From positions 1 to 64,000 of the forward strand of contig CAZLOS010000012.1 in the NCBI GenBank assembly GCA_964561215.1: 64,000 nucleotides of DNA, in the 5' to 3' direction. The stretch comes from JAJFUV01 sp964561215. Lineage in GTDB: Bacteria > Acidobacteriota > Terriglobia > Bryobacterales > Bryobacteraceae. How positions within the stretch are numbered: position 1 is the stretch's first letter; each line of letters begins with the position of its first letter. Below are positions 45,652 to 53,460 of this stretch, one piece after another. The notes beneath the pieces were generated by a model that made no database searches, was not told the DNA's origin, and worked only from the letters and a program-made list of their open reading frames with translations. The translations under genes and the position numbers were made by a program.

Positions 45652-46947
45652 ATGAACGCTACATCAGGAACCACCACCCGGTTATCCTCCCGCTCCTTGC
45701 ACACGCTCGGCGTAGCGTGCGGATTGGGCGCGGGAGCGTGGCTTGGACTGGCCGAAGCTCCCGCGAAGCTGGTCACCGTGGGCTTCTCGCCGTTTATCAT
45801 CTCGCTCGGCATGGTGGCGGGAGTCTTTGTCGCGCGGTGGACCGTGCCAACGCTGCTCAAGGGCGCCGGGTACGTTTGGCTCGATCTGCGCGAGAAGGCG
45901 CATCTCGTGGTCTGGGCCGTGTTGGCCGGTATGCTGTGGGCCGTGGCGAACACTCTCACGGTCTTTGCGATTCGCAACGTCGGGCTCTCGATCGCCTTCC
46001 CCCTGTGGAACACCAACAGCCTGGTGGGGCTGTTCTGGGGCTGGCTGCTGTTCAACGAATTGCGCGGCGGGGGAGCGCGGCAGTGGACCAAGGTGGTGGG
46101 TGGAGCGCTCGCCATCGTGGCGGGCGCGTGCCTGCTGGCGCTGGCGACCACACACCAGGCCACCACGGTTCCGCGAGGTGCGCTGTTGGGCGTTCTGGCG
46201 GCGTTGGGGGCGGGCGTGCTGTGGGGCACGATGTACATCCCCTACCGCAAGGCTTACATCAGCGGCATGAACCCGCTCTCCTTTGTCACGGTGTTCACAT
46301 TCGGTGAGCTTGGCACGGTGTTCGCGCTTTCCGCTACGTTTCACGGTGGAGTGTCCGGGTTGGTGGCTGAAATGGCCAAAGCGCGCCCGGCGATGTTCTG
46401 GCTCTTCCTGGGCGGATTCTGCTGGGTGTTGGGCGACCTGTTCCAGCAATACGCGGCAAAGTACGTCGGCATAGGCCGCGGCATTCCGCTTTCCAACACC
46501 AATCAACTGTGGGGATTGGCCTGGGGAGCGCTGGTGTTCGGCGAGCTTGCCAATTTGGGCCCGGCCGGCAGGGTCCTCGTGATCGCAGGCTCGGCCGTCA
46601 TGATTTTGGGAGCCGTTGCCATAAGCATGGCGGAGCCGCCGGCATCGGAACGGGAGTCCTGGCGCAAGGCGATGGAGCGGGAGTGCGACCGCTACGGGCT
46701 GGATCGAGAGTGTGTCGCCTCGATCCTGAAAGGCGAAGATCCTTTGGCCGAGCGCGTCTCCGGCCGGCGCTGGTGGGAGTTCGCCATCGTGGGCGTCGCC
46801 ATCGCGGTTTTCGTGTGGCTCGCGGCAAGCGCGCAGCGCCAACCGATTGCGATCAACACCGGCTGGATGATCGTGTTGAGCGCGGCTTCGCTCGCCTTCC
46901 TGATCGTGTGCGGCTACTTATTGTGGAAGCGCACGCGTTTCTCCTAG
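45652..46947 (+). CDS. GRP-family (GlcU-like) sugar transporter
   Basis: 431 residues with about ten membrane segments in an EamA-like double-repeat layout. Features include FPLWNTNSLVGLFWGWLLFNEL in the first half and GIPLSNTNQLWGLAWGALVFGEL in the second, the paired NTN motifs of glucose/ribose porters. A cytosolic loop (ERESWRKAMERECDRYGLDREC) precedes the last two helices. It would import a monosaccharide by proton symport. ATG 45652 is chosen; an upstream ATG 10 codons earlier lies in the small membrane protein gene. No sugar kinase adjoins. Confidence 0.83.
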   Translation: MNATSGTTTRLSSRSLHTLGVACGLGAGAWLGLAEAPAKLVTVGFSPFIISLGMVAGVFVARWTVPTLLKGAGYVWLDLREKAHLVVWAVLAGMLWAVANTLTVFAIRNVGLSIAFPLWNTNSLVGLFWGWLLFNELRGGGARQWTKVVGGALAIVAGACLLALATTHQATTVPRGALLGVLAALGAGVLWGTMYIPYRKAYISGMNPLSFVTVFTFGELGTVFALSATFHGGVSGLVAEMAKARPAMFWLFLGGFCWVLGDLFQQYAAKYVGIGRGIPLSNTNQLWGLAWGALVFGELANLGPAGRVLVIAGSAVMILGAVAISMAEPPASERESWRKAMERECDRYGLDRECVASILKGEDPLAERVSGRRWWEFAIVGVAIAVFVWLAASAQRQPIAINTGWMIVLSAASLAFLIVCGYLLWKRTRFS

Positions 46948-47040
46948 TAGTTGTGTCTTCCGTGTGCGTCCGGTTCCACCGTCTACGCAATGGGGGCCTG
47001 TTTTCGCGGCGGGGTCGCATGTGGGTTGCACGGAATGGGC

Positions 47041-47307
47041 TCAGAACAAGTTCGAATGCGTTCCCGTGCGAACCAAGTACAGGTCGTCGCCGTCCACCCT
47101 GTAGATCAACAGCCAGTCCGGCTCGATGTGACAGTCGCGGTGATGGCTCCACTCGCCGCCGAGCGGGTGGTCCTTATACCAGGCCGGCAGCGGCTTCCCC
47201 TCGGTCAGCAGCAGAATTGCCTCACGCAGCTTCGCCATATCCTTGCCGCGCTTCTGCGCTAGCTTCACGTCGCGGCGGAACTGGGCGCCGCTGATCGGGG
47301 TCCGCAA
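47041..47307 (-). CDS. YafQ/RelE-type mRNA interferase toxin
   Basis: 88 residues, typical of the YafQ branch of the RelE superfamily, which cleaves mRNA on the ribosome. It begins with a fold-typical FRRDVKLAQKRGKDMAKLREAI. Active-site features are HPLGGEWSHHRDCHIEPDW, LLIYRVDGDDLYLVRTGTH and the ending THSNLF, including the catalytic histidine before the final Phe. The start is TTG 47307, 3 bases after the antitoxin stop, so translation is probably coupled and kept low. Confidence 0.9.
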   Translation of the reverse strand: MRTPISGAQFRRDVKLAQKRGKDMAKLREAILLLTEGKPLPAWYKDHPLGGEWSHHRDCHIEPDWLLIYRVDGDDLYLVRTGTHSNLF

Positions 47308-47310
47308 CGA

Positions 47311-47565
47311 TCAGATCCCCAGATCCTTGAAAAGCGCCTCGGCGGAACGATGCCGCTTCCCTTTGCCCATGTCGGCGGCGCTCATCGCCTTCACTGTGGT
47401 GGCGTTGGGGGTTTTCACCTCGAACGGCAGTGCCTTCTCCACGGCCACGCGGACCAGCAGCATACGGACAGCGTCGGAGACGGACAGGCCCATCGCGGTC
47501 AGCGTTCTGGCTGCCGCTTTCTTTGTTTTCTCGTCCACGCGCACGTGAACCATGCTGGTTGTCAT
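47311..47565 (-). CDS. RelB/DinJ-family antitoxin
   Basis: 84 residues. The ribbon-helix-helix N-terminus VHVRVDEKTKKAAARTLTAMG with SVSDAVRMLLVRVAVEKALPFEV is that of DinJ/RelB antitoxins, which bind the promoter DNA and the toxin. The C-terminal part (SAEALFKDLGI) would wrap the toxin. AAGAGGCG precedes ATG 47565. It is the first gene of a two-gene unit with the YafQ-like toxin and lies between sugar transport genes, with no other mobile-element trace. Confidence 0.9.
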   Translation of the reverse strand: MTTSMVHVRVDEKTKKAAARTLTAMGLSVSDAVRMLLVRVAVEKALPFEVKTPNATTVKAMSAADMGKGKRHRSAEALFKDLGI

Positions 47566-47867
47566 GATCTGCGCCTCTTGAGATACATTGTATCGCAGGA
47601 AGGCGTAACAGGGAGCCTGCCAATAGCGTGGGTGGACGACGTTGATGTCAAAACATTAGAGAAACGTCTCGCCGGTTTCATACAGAGCAAGTGCCTTTTC
47701 GAAATGGCTTGGCGATGTGTCCGGCGTACCGGCCGTCACAGTCGAACCGAAAGTCCCTTGCGTTCCCGACGACCGAAGCAAAGGTCCCCTTCGCGGGCAC
47801 GGACCGGCGTGCCCACGAACTCGGGATCGGCCTGCCGGCGCTCGTTCACCTTGGGATCGATGGAGTC
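47566..47867. other. 302-base region between the antitoxin and the MFS gene, no gene supported
   Basis: It holds the antitoxin promoter region (the last 30 or so bases before 47565) and the tail beyond the MFS transporter. Short minus-strand frames include pieces such as ASVVGNARDFRF that vaguely recall a PIN-domain end, but all are broken by stops, have no ribosome site and show no start. Nothing else stands out. Confidence 0.5.
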
Positions 47868-48992
47868 TTAAGCAGCCTGCGCCAGGCGCCGGCGCAGAAC
47901 GGCCCAAAGACCCGCGAGCAGCAGCGTGGCGGTTGAGGCCGGTATCAGGGCCGCCAGCGGGTATCCGGTCGCGCCTACGATCCGGCCGGCCACCCAGGGC
48001 AGCGTCGCTCCTCCGACGCTCGCCATCAGGAACACCACCGACACGTTGCGCCCGCCGGACGAAGTGTAGGCGGCGACCACGTTCGGGAATATCGTGGCCA
48101 GGCCCAGCCCGCTGATCGCGCACCCGGCCATCAATCCGGGCAGCGTGTGGACGGCGGCGATCGTGCCGATCCCCATCGCCAGCACCAGGAAACTCGCCCG
48201 GAGCATGCGATCAATGCCCACGCGGCTGACCAGGAACGGCGCGGCGGCCCGCCCGGTGAGCAACGCGCCCCAAACGATACTTAACGTGAGCCCCGTTTGG
48301 AACGTGTTCGCGCCCAGCGTGCGCATCCCGTAAAGCGGCATCCAACCGGCGATGGTGGTTTCGGTACCAACGTAAAACAGCAGCATCGCGCCCGAAAGCA
48401 GTGCGTTGGCGGTACCCTCCTTCGCCGGTCCAGGCTCTGATGCCACGGATCCGTGCGGCGATATCAATACTATTCCCAGGCAGGCGGCCACCATCAGCGG
48501 CGCCAGGAGGAAGGCGATGGCGCCCGCACCGTAACGAGCGAGCAGCGCGGGGAGAATCATGGGACCGCCCACCGCGCCTGCGCCCCAGCAGAAGTTGAGT
48601 ACATTCACCATGACGGGTCCGCGGCGGCTGAGTGTTCCCATCGCCAGGTTGGAAGACGGATTGAGCGTGCCAATCCCGATGCCGTACAAGCAGACGGCGG
48701 CGAGGATAGCGGGCCAGGTGGCCAGGGCGAATAGCGCCGCACCGGAGGCGAGTAGCGCGTACCCCAAGCCCAAGGCCACGCGGAAGCCGAAACGGCGCAG
48801 GACGATGCCCGAGGAGATCACGCCCGTGGCTCCGCAGCAGAATTGGGCGGGGAACAACCACGCCGTGGTGGCGGGCGGCATGGCGTACTGCCTGGAAAGA
48901 AACGGCAACAGCACGCCCGTCAGGGTGGTCATCACGCCCACCAGGACGAAGCTCGCGGCGATGACCGTGAGCGTGAGGCGGCGGTCCGGCAT
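47868..48992 (-). CDS. MFS transporter (FucP/sugar-porter-like)
   Basis: 374 residues with about twelve membrane segments, somewhat short for MFS. Helix 1 reads LTVIAASFVLVGVMTTLTGVLLPFL, a usual start of FucP-like permeases. The loop between helices 2 and 3 (GIVLRRFGFRVALGLG) carries the arginine pair of MFS motif A. The central cytosolic loop (HGSVASEPGPAKEGTAN) is short. The neighbouring deoxyhypusine-synthase-like gene precedes it on the same strand with a gap of 17 bases. The substrate is probably a sugar or sugar acid, inferred from the neighbours only. Confidence 0.85.
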   Translation of the reverse strand: MPDRRLTLTVIAASFVLVGVMTTLTGVLLPFLSRQYAMPPATTAWLFPAQFCCGATGVISSGIVLRRFGFRVALGLGYALLASGAALFALATWPAILAAVCLYGIGIGTLNPSSNLAMGTLSRRGPVMVNVLNFCWGAGAVGGPMILPALLARYGAGAIAFLLAPLMVAACLGIVLISPHGSVASEPGPAKEGTANALLSGAMLLFYVGTETTIAGWMPLYGMRTLGANTFQTGLTLSIVWGALLTGRAAAPFLVSRVGIDRMLRASFLVLAMGIGTIAAVHTLPGLMAGCAISGLGLATIFPNVVAAYTSSGGRNVSVVFLMASVGGATLPWVAGRIVGATGYPLAALIPASTATLLLAGLWAVLRRRLAQAA

Positions 48993-49009
48993 CGTTGGTC
49001 AGCCGTCCG

Positions 49010-50116
49010 TCAGAGCCGCTCCAGTGCTCGACAAACGTGATGCACAAACGTGACGTTATCGGATTGCACGTAATGCATCGCGCCGCCCATGCGCGAGAAG
49101 CTCTTGCAGAAGCGCAGGTAGTAGGCCGGATTCGTCTTGGGAGGCTCGCCTTGGGTCCAATCCCAATTGCCGCCGTCCTGCAGGTCCACCACGTAGATGG
49201 TGTGGCCGCTCACGATGGCGCGGCCGGCCTGCAGCCGCAGGTTGTTCACGCAACTTAAGCTCTTTTCAAAAACCTGCGGGGCCATGATGGCGGTGCCGAT
49301 CGAGAGCACCACGCCGTTGTCGAGCGTCTCCATGGAATCGCCGATCAGGCGGAAGTCGATGCCGGCGGCGCGTCCGATGGCGGCGCCGTTGAAGATGGGG
49401 TGCGTCGCGATGATGTCGTAGCCGATGCCGGGGTGGACCGTCATGGGGACATGGTGACGGAAAGCCTGGGCGAGGATGGAGGCCTGCTTCCATCGATGCT
49501 GGATGGCCACGCGTCCGCCGGGAATGTTCCACTGCCGCATCACCACCAGCAACTCGGCGCGCGCGGGCGCCAGCGGGTGCGCGGGCTCGGCCCTGAGGGC
49601 GGATTCCAACTCTTCCGCCGCGGGCAGATCCACGCCGTCCTCCAGGATGAAGCGCCCGAGCGACGTACCGTAACCTTCGCCGCGCAGAGCGCCGGCAAGC
49701 AGCGCCAGGTGAATGTTGCGGCCGGTTTCGTCCCAAGCTCCGAACGTGCCTGTGGCGACGTTCTTCTCGACGCTCTCGGTGGAGCGGCCCAGCCAGGAGT
49801 ACTCCCAGTCGTGTATCGAGCCCGCGCCGTTGGTCGCCAGGTGCGTCACCCAACCGCGCGACATCATGCGATCGAGGATCGGCGCCGCGCCGTTGCGCAG
49901 CAGGTGCGCGCCGTACATCAGGATGACGCCTGCGCCGCGCCGGCGAGCCTCGGCGATTCGCACCGCCGCACCGTTCACCATTCGCCCCACCTCGGGCGAA
50001 CACTCGCGCGGAGACGAGTCCGGATCGATCAGAATGTCTTCGACCTTCGTCAGGCTCACGCGCTGAGCGAGCGGATAGACTTTGAGCTTGGACCAATCCT
50101 GCGGGGTAGGTTTCAT
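49010..50116 (-). CDS. deoxyhypusine-synthase-like protein of unknown function
   Basis: 368 residues. The central part, GAGVILMYGAHLLRNGAAP, RGWVTHLATNGAGSIHDWE and SWLGRST, then PMTVHPGIGYDIIATHPIFNG, resembles the NAD-binding Rossmann-like core of deoxyhypusine synthases (LLSSG..., TTAGG, LGE regions). The catalytic lysine region of the eukaryotic enzyme is not recognisable. Bacteria lack eIF5A, so the role must differ; related bacterial enzymes make homospermidine or unknown products. It may form a unit with the MFS gene 17 bases downstream. I do not know a tested function for this branch. Confidence 0.55.
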   Translation of the reverse strand: MKPTPQDWSKLKVYPLAQRVSLTKVEDILIDPDSSPRECSPEVGRMVNGAAVRIAEARRRGAGVILMYGAHLLRNGAAPILDRMMSRGWVTHLATNGAGSIHDWEYSWLGRSTESVEKNVATGTFGAWDETGRNIHLALLAGALRGEGYGTSLGRFILEDGVDLPAAEELESALRAEPAHPLAPARAELLVVMRQWNIPGGRVAIQHRWKQASILAQAFRHHVPMTVHPGIGYDIIATHPIFNGAAIGRAAGIDFRLIGDSMETLDNGVVLSIGTAIMAPQVFEKSLSCVNNLRLQAGRAIVSGHTIYVVDLQDGGNWDWTQGEPPKTNPAYYLRFCKSFSRMGGAMHYVQSDNVTFVHHVCRALERL

Positions 50117-50209
50117 ATTGGGAGCTTACTTTTGATTTTACCGCGCCGCCCGCGCTTGACACGCGTTCGCGGATTCTGTTGCACTCGACTTGACCACGCA
50201 AACGTCCCT

Positions 50210-52468
50210 ATGCCACGCCTCTTCATCGTTGTTTTCGCCCTCATCGCGATAGCCGCTCCGGCGGCCGAGATCGCCGTCCGCGGCGGTACGGCCGTCCTTC
50301 GCTCGGGCGCGCTTGTTCGTACCCTGAACTTCGCCGGCGGCGATATCTCCACGTCGAGCTTGGCCGTAGGCGGCCGTGAAATGCTGGCCGAGACGGCGCG
50401 CGAGTTCTCCGTGCTGGTGAGCCGGGAGAAAGACAACCGCGCGCCCCGCGGCTTGAAGCCGGAAGATGCCGGGGAGAAGAACTACTTCGGAGGAGGCACG
50501 GCGGCGCGCTGGCGTTCGGAAGGATTCGATCCATCGCGTTACGACGACACGCGCCCGGATGCGCCCAAGTGGGTGGGCCATCGCGCGATGGAGGGCCGGA
50601 CATGGAATCTCTTCGGAGCGGCTCCGACCGCGAAGGTCGTAAGGCCATCCGCAGGGGTGACGCGCCTCGTCGTGGAACTGGCGGCGGACAAGAATCCCGA
50701 ACTCGCGGAGCTGGTCTTCGAGTTGAACTACGAGGTCTATGACGGCTATCCGGTGATGCGCAAATGGATCCAGGTCCGCAATCGCTCGCAGCGGTGGCTG
50801 AAGATCGAGCGCCTCACGATCGACGATCTGCGCCTCGCGCCCCTGACGGCGAAGCCGCTCGCCGCTGCCATGTTCGGCGTCCAGCCCAGCGTAATCGCCT
50901 TCGAAGAGACAGGAGGACGCCGCGGCGTGATCGCAGCCAGCGAAGTGCCCTCTGCGCTGCGCTCCATCGGGCAGTACGGCGCCATGGGATACAACGACAG
51001 CCTGTTCGAATGGGTGCTCGGCCCGGGCGAGGAGTTCACCAGCGAGCCGGTTTTCTATTACGCCTTCGACGGCCCGGTTCGCCCCACGGCTTCCGCCGTT
51101 TCGACGCCGCTCGACCGCGCCATCGAGGGACCGTACATGAAGTTCCTCAACGAGCGCATCGGGATCGCAGCCGGAAGCGCCCCCATGCACGGTCCGCAGT
51201 GGATGACCTGGGCGTATTTTTATGATCGCATCGACGACAAACTGGTGCGCCAACTTGCGGACATTGCATCGCGCGCCGGATTCACCGAGATGCTGTTCGA
51301 CGATGGCTGGCAGAAAGGCCGCCTGGGCGCCGAAGTGGATACGGTGAAGTTTCCCGACTTCGCCGCCACCAGCGAGTACATCCGCTCGAAAGGCATGGCG
51401 CTGGGCTTGTGGGTATCCTGCTTCCGCGATGAAGACTCCCGCGACATGAAGGAAATGCCGGAAGGGCGCGTGCTGCCCATCCTGCTTCGCTCCACTTCCC
51501 TGCCCGGCCTGGCCATGAGCTTCGCCTCCGCCTGGCGCAACTACTACGTGAGAGACCTGGTAAGCCTGGCGCGGCGCTACCACCTCTCCTACTTCAAGCA
51601 GGACTTCACCAACATCATGTACGGAGACATCGCCGAGGGACACGAAAGCCGTACGCGCAAGGAATCCTTGCTGCGTGGGTTACGCGGCCTGCTCACCGCG
51701 CAGGCGGAACTGCGCCGCCTTGCCCCGGACGTGGTGAACGAGATCACGCACGAAATCTACTGGGGCACGCCGGGCGTACCGGCCGATCTGGCCGCGCTGA
51801 AACACACGGCGCGGTTCCACATCCCGCCCAACGAGAGCGTGGGCTCGAACATTGCCTGGGAATTCAAGGGCCGCTCGATCACGGCCGAGGAGCATGCCAC
51901 GGCACTGAGGCGCGGTTGCTGGCTGGCGCGCCAGCGCCTCTACTCGCACCGGGGCCTGCCGCTCTATCCGCTGGAATTTTACGCCGCCACCACGGCCAGC
52001 CACCTGGGCAGCATGACGCCCGCGATTCAGGACCGTCAGGTGGCCAGTTGGCTGATGGGTATGCCGGTGTGCTTCTCGGGCGATTCGCGCACGCTTTCCG
52101 AAGCCAACATCGCCCGGTACCGCAAGCGCTTCGACGCGGTGAAGCGGCTGCAGGACACCTACGAGATCTACAAACACTTCCAGTTCAGCGGTGTTCCGGA
52201 GCCGACCGACGTGGACTGGCACTGGTGGGGCAAGCTGAACGAGAAGGGCCACGGGGCCGTAGTCGTGCTGCGCGGCAGCGGCGGTGCGGCACGGCGTATG
52301 GTCAACATCCCCTGGGTTTCGCGAGAAGCCACGTATCGCGTGTCGGGCCTTTTTTCGGGCAGAGCTTACGGAGTGTTGAATGGTGGAGCGCTTCAGGATA
52401 CCGGCGTCCCGGTCGAACTGCCCCGGTATGGGCAGGAACTGCTCGAACTGGCTCCTGCCAGTCGTTGA
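50210..52468 (+). CDS. secreted GH36/GH27-like alpha-galactosidase-family glycosidase
   Basis: About 752 residues. ATG 50210 gives a signal peptide (RLFIVVFALIAIAAPAAE); a longer frame upstream lies opposite the preceding gene. An N-terminal beta-sandwich (about 30-320, with FELNYEVYDGYPVMRKWIQV) leads to a TIM barrel with MLFDDGWQKGRLG, LGLWVSCF and the likely nucleophile Asp465 in YFKQDFTN. The C-terminal portion has a small beta domain. A TTGACA at 50156-50161 might be a -35 element, but no matching -10 is clear. It would hydrolyse terminal alpha-galactosides or similar sugars in the periplasm. It heads a plus-strand series with an aldo/keto-reductase-like gene and a kinase. Confidence 0.78.
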   Translation: MPRLFIVVFALIAIAAPAAEIAVRGGTAVLRSGALVRTLNFAGGDISTSSLAVGGREMLAETAREFSVLVSREKDNRAPRGLKPEDAGEKNYFGGGTAARWRSEGFDPSRYDDTRPDAPKWVGHRAMEGRTWNLFGAAPTAKVVRPSAGVTRLVVELAADKNPELAELVFELNYEVYDGYPVMRKWIQVRNRSQRWLKIERLTIDDLRLAPLTAKPLAAAMFGVQPSVIAFEETGGRRGVIAASEVPSALRSIGQYGAMGYNDSLFEWVLGPGEEFTSEPVFYYAFDGPVRPTASAVSTPLDRAIEGPYMKFLNERIGIAAGSAPMHGPQWMTWAYFYDRIDDKLVRQLADIASRAGFTEMLFDDGWQKGRLGAEVDTVKFPDFAATSEYIRSKGMALGLWVSCFRDEDSRDMKEMPEGRVLPILLRSTSLPGLAMSFASAWRNYYVRDLVSLARRYHLSYFKQDFTNIMYGDIAEGHESRTRKESLLRGLRGLLTAQAELRRLAPDVVNEITHEIYWGTPGVPADLAALKHTARFHIPPNESVGSNIAWEFKGRSITAEEHATALRRGCWLARQRLYSHRGLPLYPLEFYAATTASHLGSMTPAIQDRQVASWLMGMPVCFSGDSRTLSEANIARYRKRFDAVKRLQDTYEIYKHFQFSGVPEPTDVDWHWWGKLNEKGHGAVVVLRGSGGAARRMVNIPWVSREATYRVSGLFSGRAYGVLNGGALQDTGVPVELPRYGQELLELAPASR

Positions 52469-52504
52469 GCCCGGCGGCTCGCCTCGGCGTACCCTTCCTC
52501 AACG

Positions 52505-52510
52505 TATAAT
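52505..52510 (+). promoter_or_regulatory. candidate -10 box of the aldo/keto-reductase-like gene
   Basis: A perfect TATAAT 22 bases before ATG 52532, implying a very short leader. No convincing -35 lies 16-18 bases upstream, so it may depend on an activator or be chance. Confidence 0.4.
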
Positions 52511-52531
52511 GTTCCAGCAGTCCATACACCT

Positions 52532-53431
52532 ATGATTACCGGCCGCCGTAATTTTCTACTTTCGTCCGCCGCCGGAGCGGCCATCTCTCAGGCCGCCCCG
52601 CCGCAGGCTACTCTTCCCAAGGTGAAGTTGGGCAAGTACGAACTATCGCGCCTGATTATCGGGGCGAATCCGTTCTATGGCTACTCCCACTTCAACCGTA
52701 TTTTCGACTCGCACATGCGCGAATGGTGCACGCAGGAGAAGGTCTGCGAGGTATTGCGCCAGTGCGAACTCAACGGCATCAATACCTGGCAGTTCTCCGA
52801 GCACGAACGTAGCCTCCCCGATATCCAGCGACACCGGGAGTTGGGCGGCAAGCTGCAGTTTATCGTGCTGAGCGGAAAACGTCTCGAAACCGAGCCGGGC
52901 ATGATCGCCGAAGTGGCGAAGATGCAGCCCATCGGCATCGTGCATCACGGCGGGGTCACCGACACGTGCTTCCGCAAGGGGCAGATGAGCAAGGTGCGGG
53001 ACTTCCTCAAAAGGGTGCGGCAGAGCGGCGTCATGGTGGGAATGTCCACGCACACTCCGGAGGTGATCGAATACGTCGAGGAGCGCAACTGGGACGTCGA
53101 TTTCTACATGACGGCGGTGTACTGCGTAACGCGGCCCGCGGATGAAATCCGCAAGATGCTGGCCGGCGAGCTGCCTCTCGGCGAACTCTACCTGGACGCC
53201 GATCCGGCCCGCATGTTTCGGGTGGTGCGGCAAACCAAGAAGACCTGCCTGGCATTCAAGATCCTGGCGGCGGGAAGGCGCTGCGGTTCGGCGGCCGAGC
53301 TGGACCGCGCGTTTCAGTTCGCTTACGACAGCATCAAGCCGCAGGACTGCGTCATCGTCGGCATGTACCCGCGTTACAGCGACCAGGTGAAGGATAACGC
53401 CGACCGCGTGCGGCGGATCCTGAAGGCATAA
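52532..53431 (+). CDS. exported aldo/keto-reductase-fold protein
   Basis: 299 residues with a twin-arginine signal (GRRNFLLSSAAGAAIS). The barrel resembles aldo/keto reductases: LGKYELSRLIIGANPF at the start, LNGINTWQFSEHERS, GIVHHGGVTD, and a C-terminal DCVIVGMYPRYSDQVKDNADRVRRI where AKRs bind the NADP phosphate. The catalytic tyrosine-lysine-histidine set is not clearly present, so activity is uncertain. It lies between the glycosidase and ribulokinase genes on one strand. Members of this branch occur in polysaccharide-degrading soil bacteria; function unknown. Confidence 0.65.
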   Translation: MITGRRNFLLSSAAGAAISQAAPPQATLPKVKLGKYELSRLIIGANPFYGYSHFNRIFDSHMREWCTQEKVCEVLRQCELNGINTWQFSEHERSLPDIQRHRELGGKLQFIVLSGKRLETEPGMIAEVAKMQPIGIVHHGGVTDTCFRKGQMSKVRDFLKRVRQSGVMVGMSTHTPEVIEYVEERNWDVDFYMTAVYCVTRPADEIRKMLAGELPLGELYLDADPARMFRVVRQTKKTCLAFKILAAGRRCGSAAELDRAFQFAYDSIKPQDCVIVGMYPRYSDQVKDNADRVRRILKA

Positions 53432-53460
53432 GCAATTCGACTCGAATAGAATAGGAGCCT

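Noticed and set aside
47640..47867. Possible broken PIN-domain toxin fragment on the minus strand
   Set aside because: Only a short patch (ASVVGNARDFRF) is suggestive, frames are interrupted by stops and no start or partner is visible.
49400..50209. In-frame extension of the alpha-galactosidase-like gene upstream
   Set aside because: It lies antisense to the deoxyhypusine-synthase-like gene and has no motif; ATG 50210 starts a good signal peptide.
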